Below the pieces are notes generated by a model, which was not told where the DNA came from, did not search any database, and saw only the letters and a program-made list of their open reading frames with translations. Positions 63,960 through 64,000 of a DNA stretch of 64,000 bases are shown in pieces. Each line of letters starts with the position of its first letter. The first letter of the stretch is position 1. This DNA is from Rugalucina vietnamica (taxonomy: Eukaryota; Mollusca; Bivalvia; Lucinida; Lucinidae): positions 16,132,226 through 16,196,225 of the forward strand of contig OZ024876.1 in the NCBI GenBank assembly GCA_964017185.1, written 5' to 3'. Both the position numbers and the translations under genes were made by a program.

Positions 63960-64000
63960 GTAAGTAGATCTTTTATCAACGTTTTCAAGATATGGTTTTA

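Overview
The window looks like AT-rich, repeat-saturated nuclear DNA of a marine invertebrate, most probably a bivalve mollusc. The reasons are a two-Ig neuronal receptor gene of protostome dpr/zig-8/lachesin type split by long introns, GT-AG splice sites, animal retrotransposon classes (RTE-like LINE, CR1/L2-like LINE, Ty1/copia), and dense foldback elements of the kind common in bivalve genomes. The species is inferred, not read. No prokaryotic operon, rRNA or intact tRNA gene was seen.

Only one host gene is supported. It runs on the + strand and leaves the right edge: a candidate signal-peptide exon at 22353-22389, then well-supported exons at 53804-53925 and 61609-61819 (together one V-type Ig domain), a 24-nt microexon at 63256-63279, and 63669-63959 (second Ig domain). 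All phases agree (1, 0, 1, 1, 1). Intron 1 would be about 31 kb and intron 2 about 7.7 kb.

Almost everything else is mobile or tandem DNA. I name the dispersed families locally. MITE-1 is a ~280 bp element with a ~57 bp-arm central hairpin, a second hairpin holding a TATA-like sequence, and imperfect ~20 bp terminal inverted repeats; about 28 full or partial copies. MITE-2 is a ~235 bp palindromic element starting GAGCC, with 4-bp A/T target duplications; about 25 copies. The G element is a 2-4.5 kb block made of ~470 bp monomers. Smaller families are a TTAA-flanked (piggyBac-like) MITE, a GGCCAGTTGTTCAAA element, a GGCCTGGTTTCCA element, a TACCCCGCC element with 152-bp monomers, Tc1/mariner-like TA-flanked elements, and an unclassified 'F' repeat.

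Layout: 1-22 kb, MITEs, a LINE fragment, four minisatellites and tRNA-like SINE heads. 22-28 kb, candidate exon 1 and MITEs. 28.5-31.6 kb, an RTE-like LINE with one long open reading frame. 31.6-46 kb, unrecognised AT-rich DNA, MITEs, a G element and a three-deep nest of DNA transposons. 46.5-51 kb, a large G element carrying nested insertions. 53.4-64 kb, the Ig gene exons, each close to MITE-1 copies, with a G element split by a complete but inactivated copia element (54788-58587, TSD AGTTC).

The most useful observations are that MITE-1 hairpins lie 6 to ~155 nt from every confirmed Ig exon, that G-element copies sit inside MITE-1 copies, that MITE-1 is inserted in MITE-1, and that a minisatellite appears built from the MITE-2 core.
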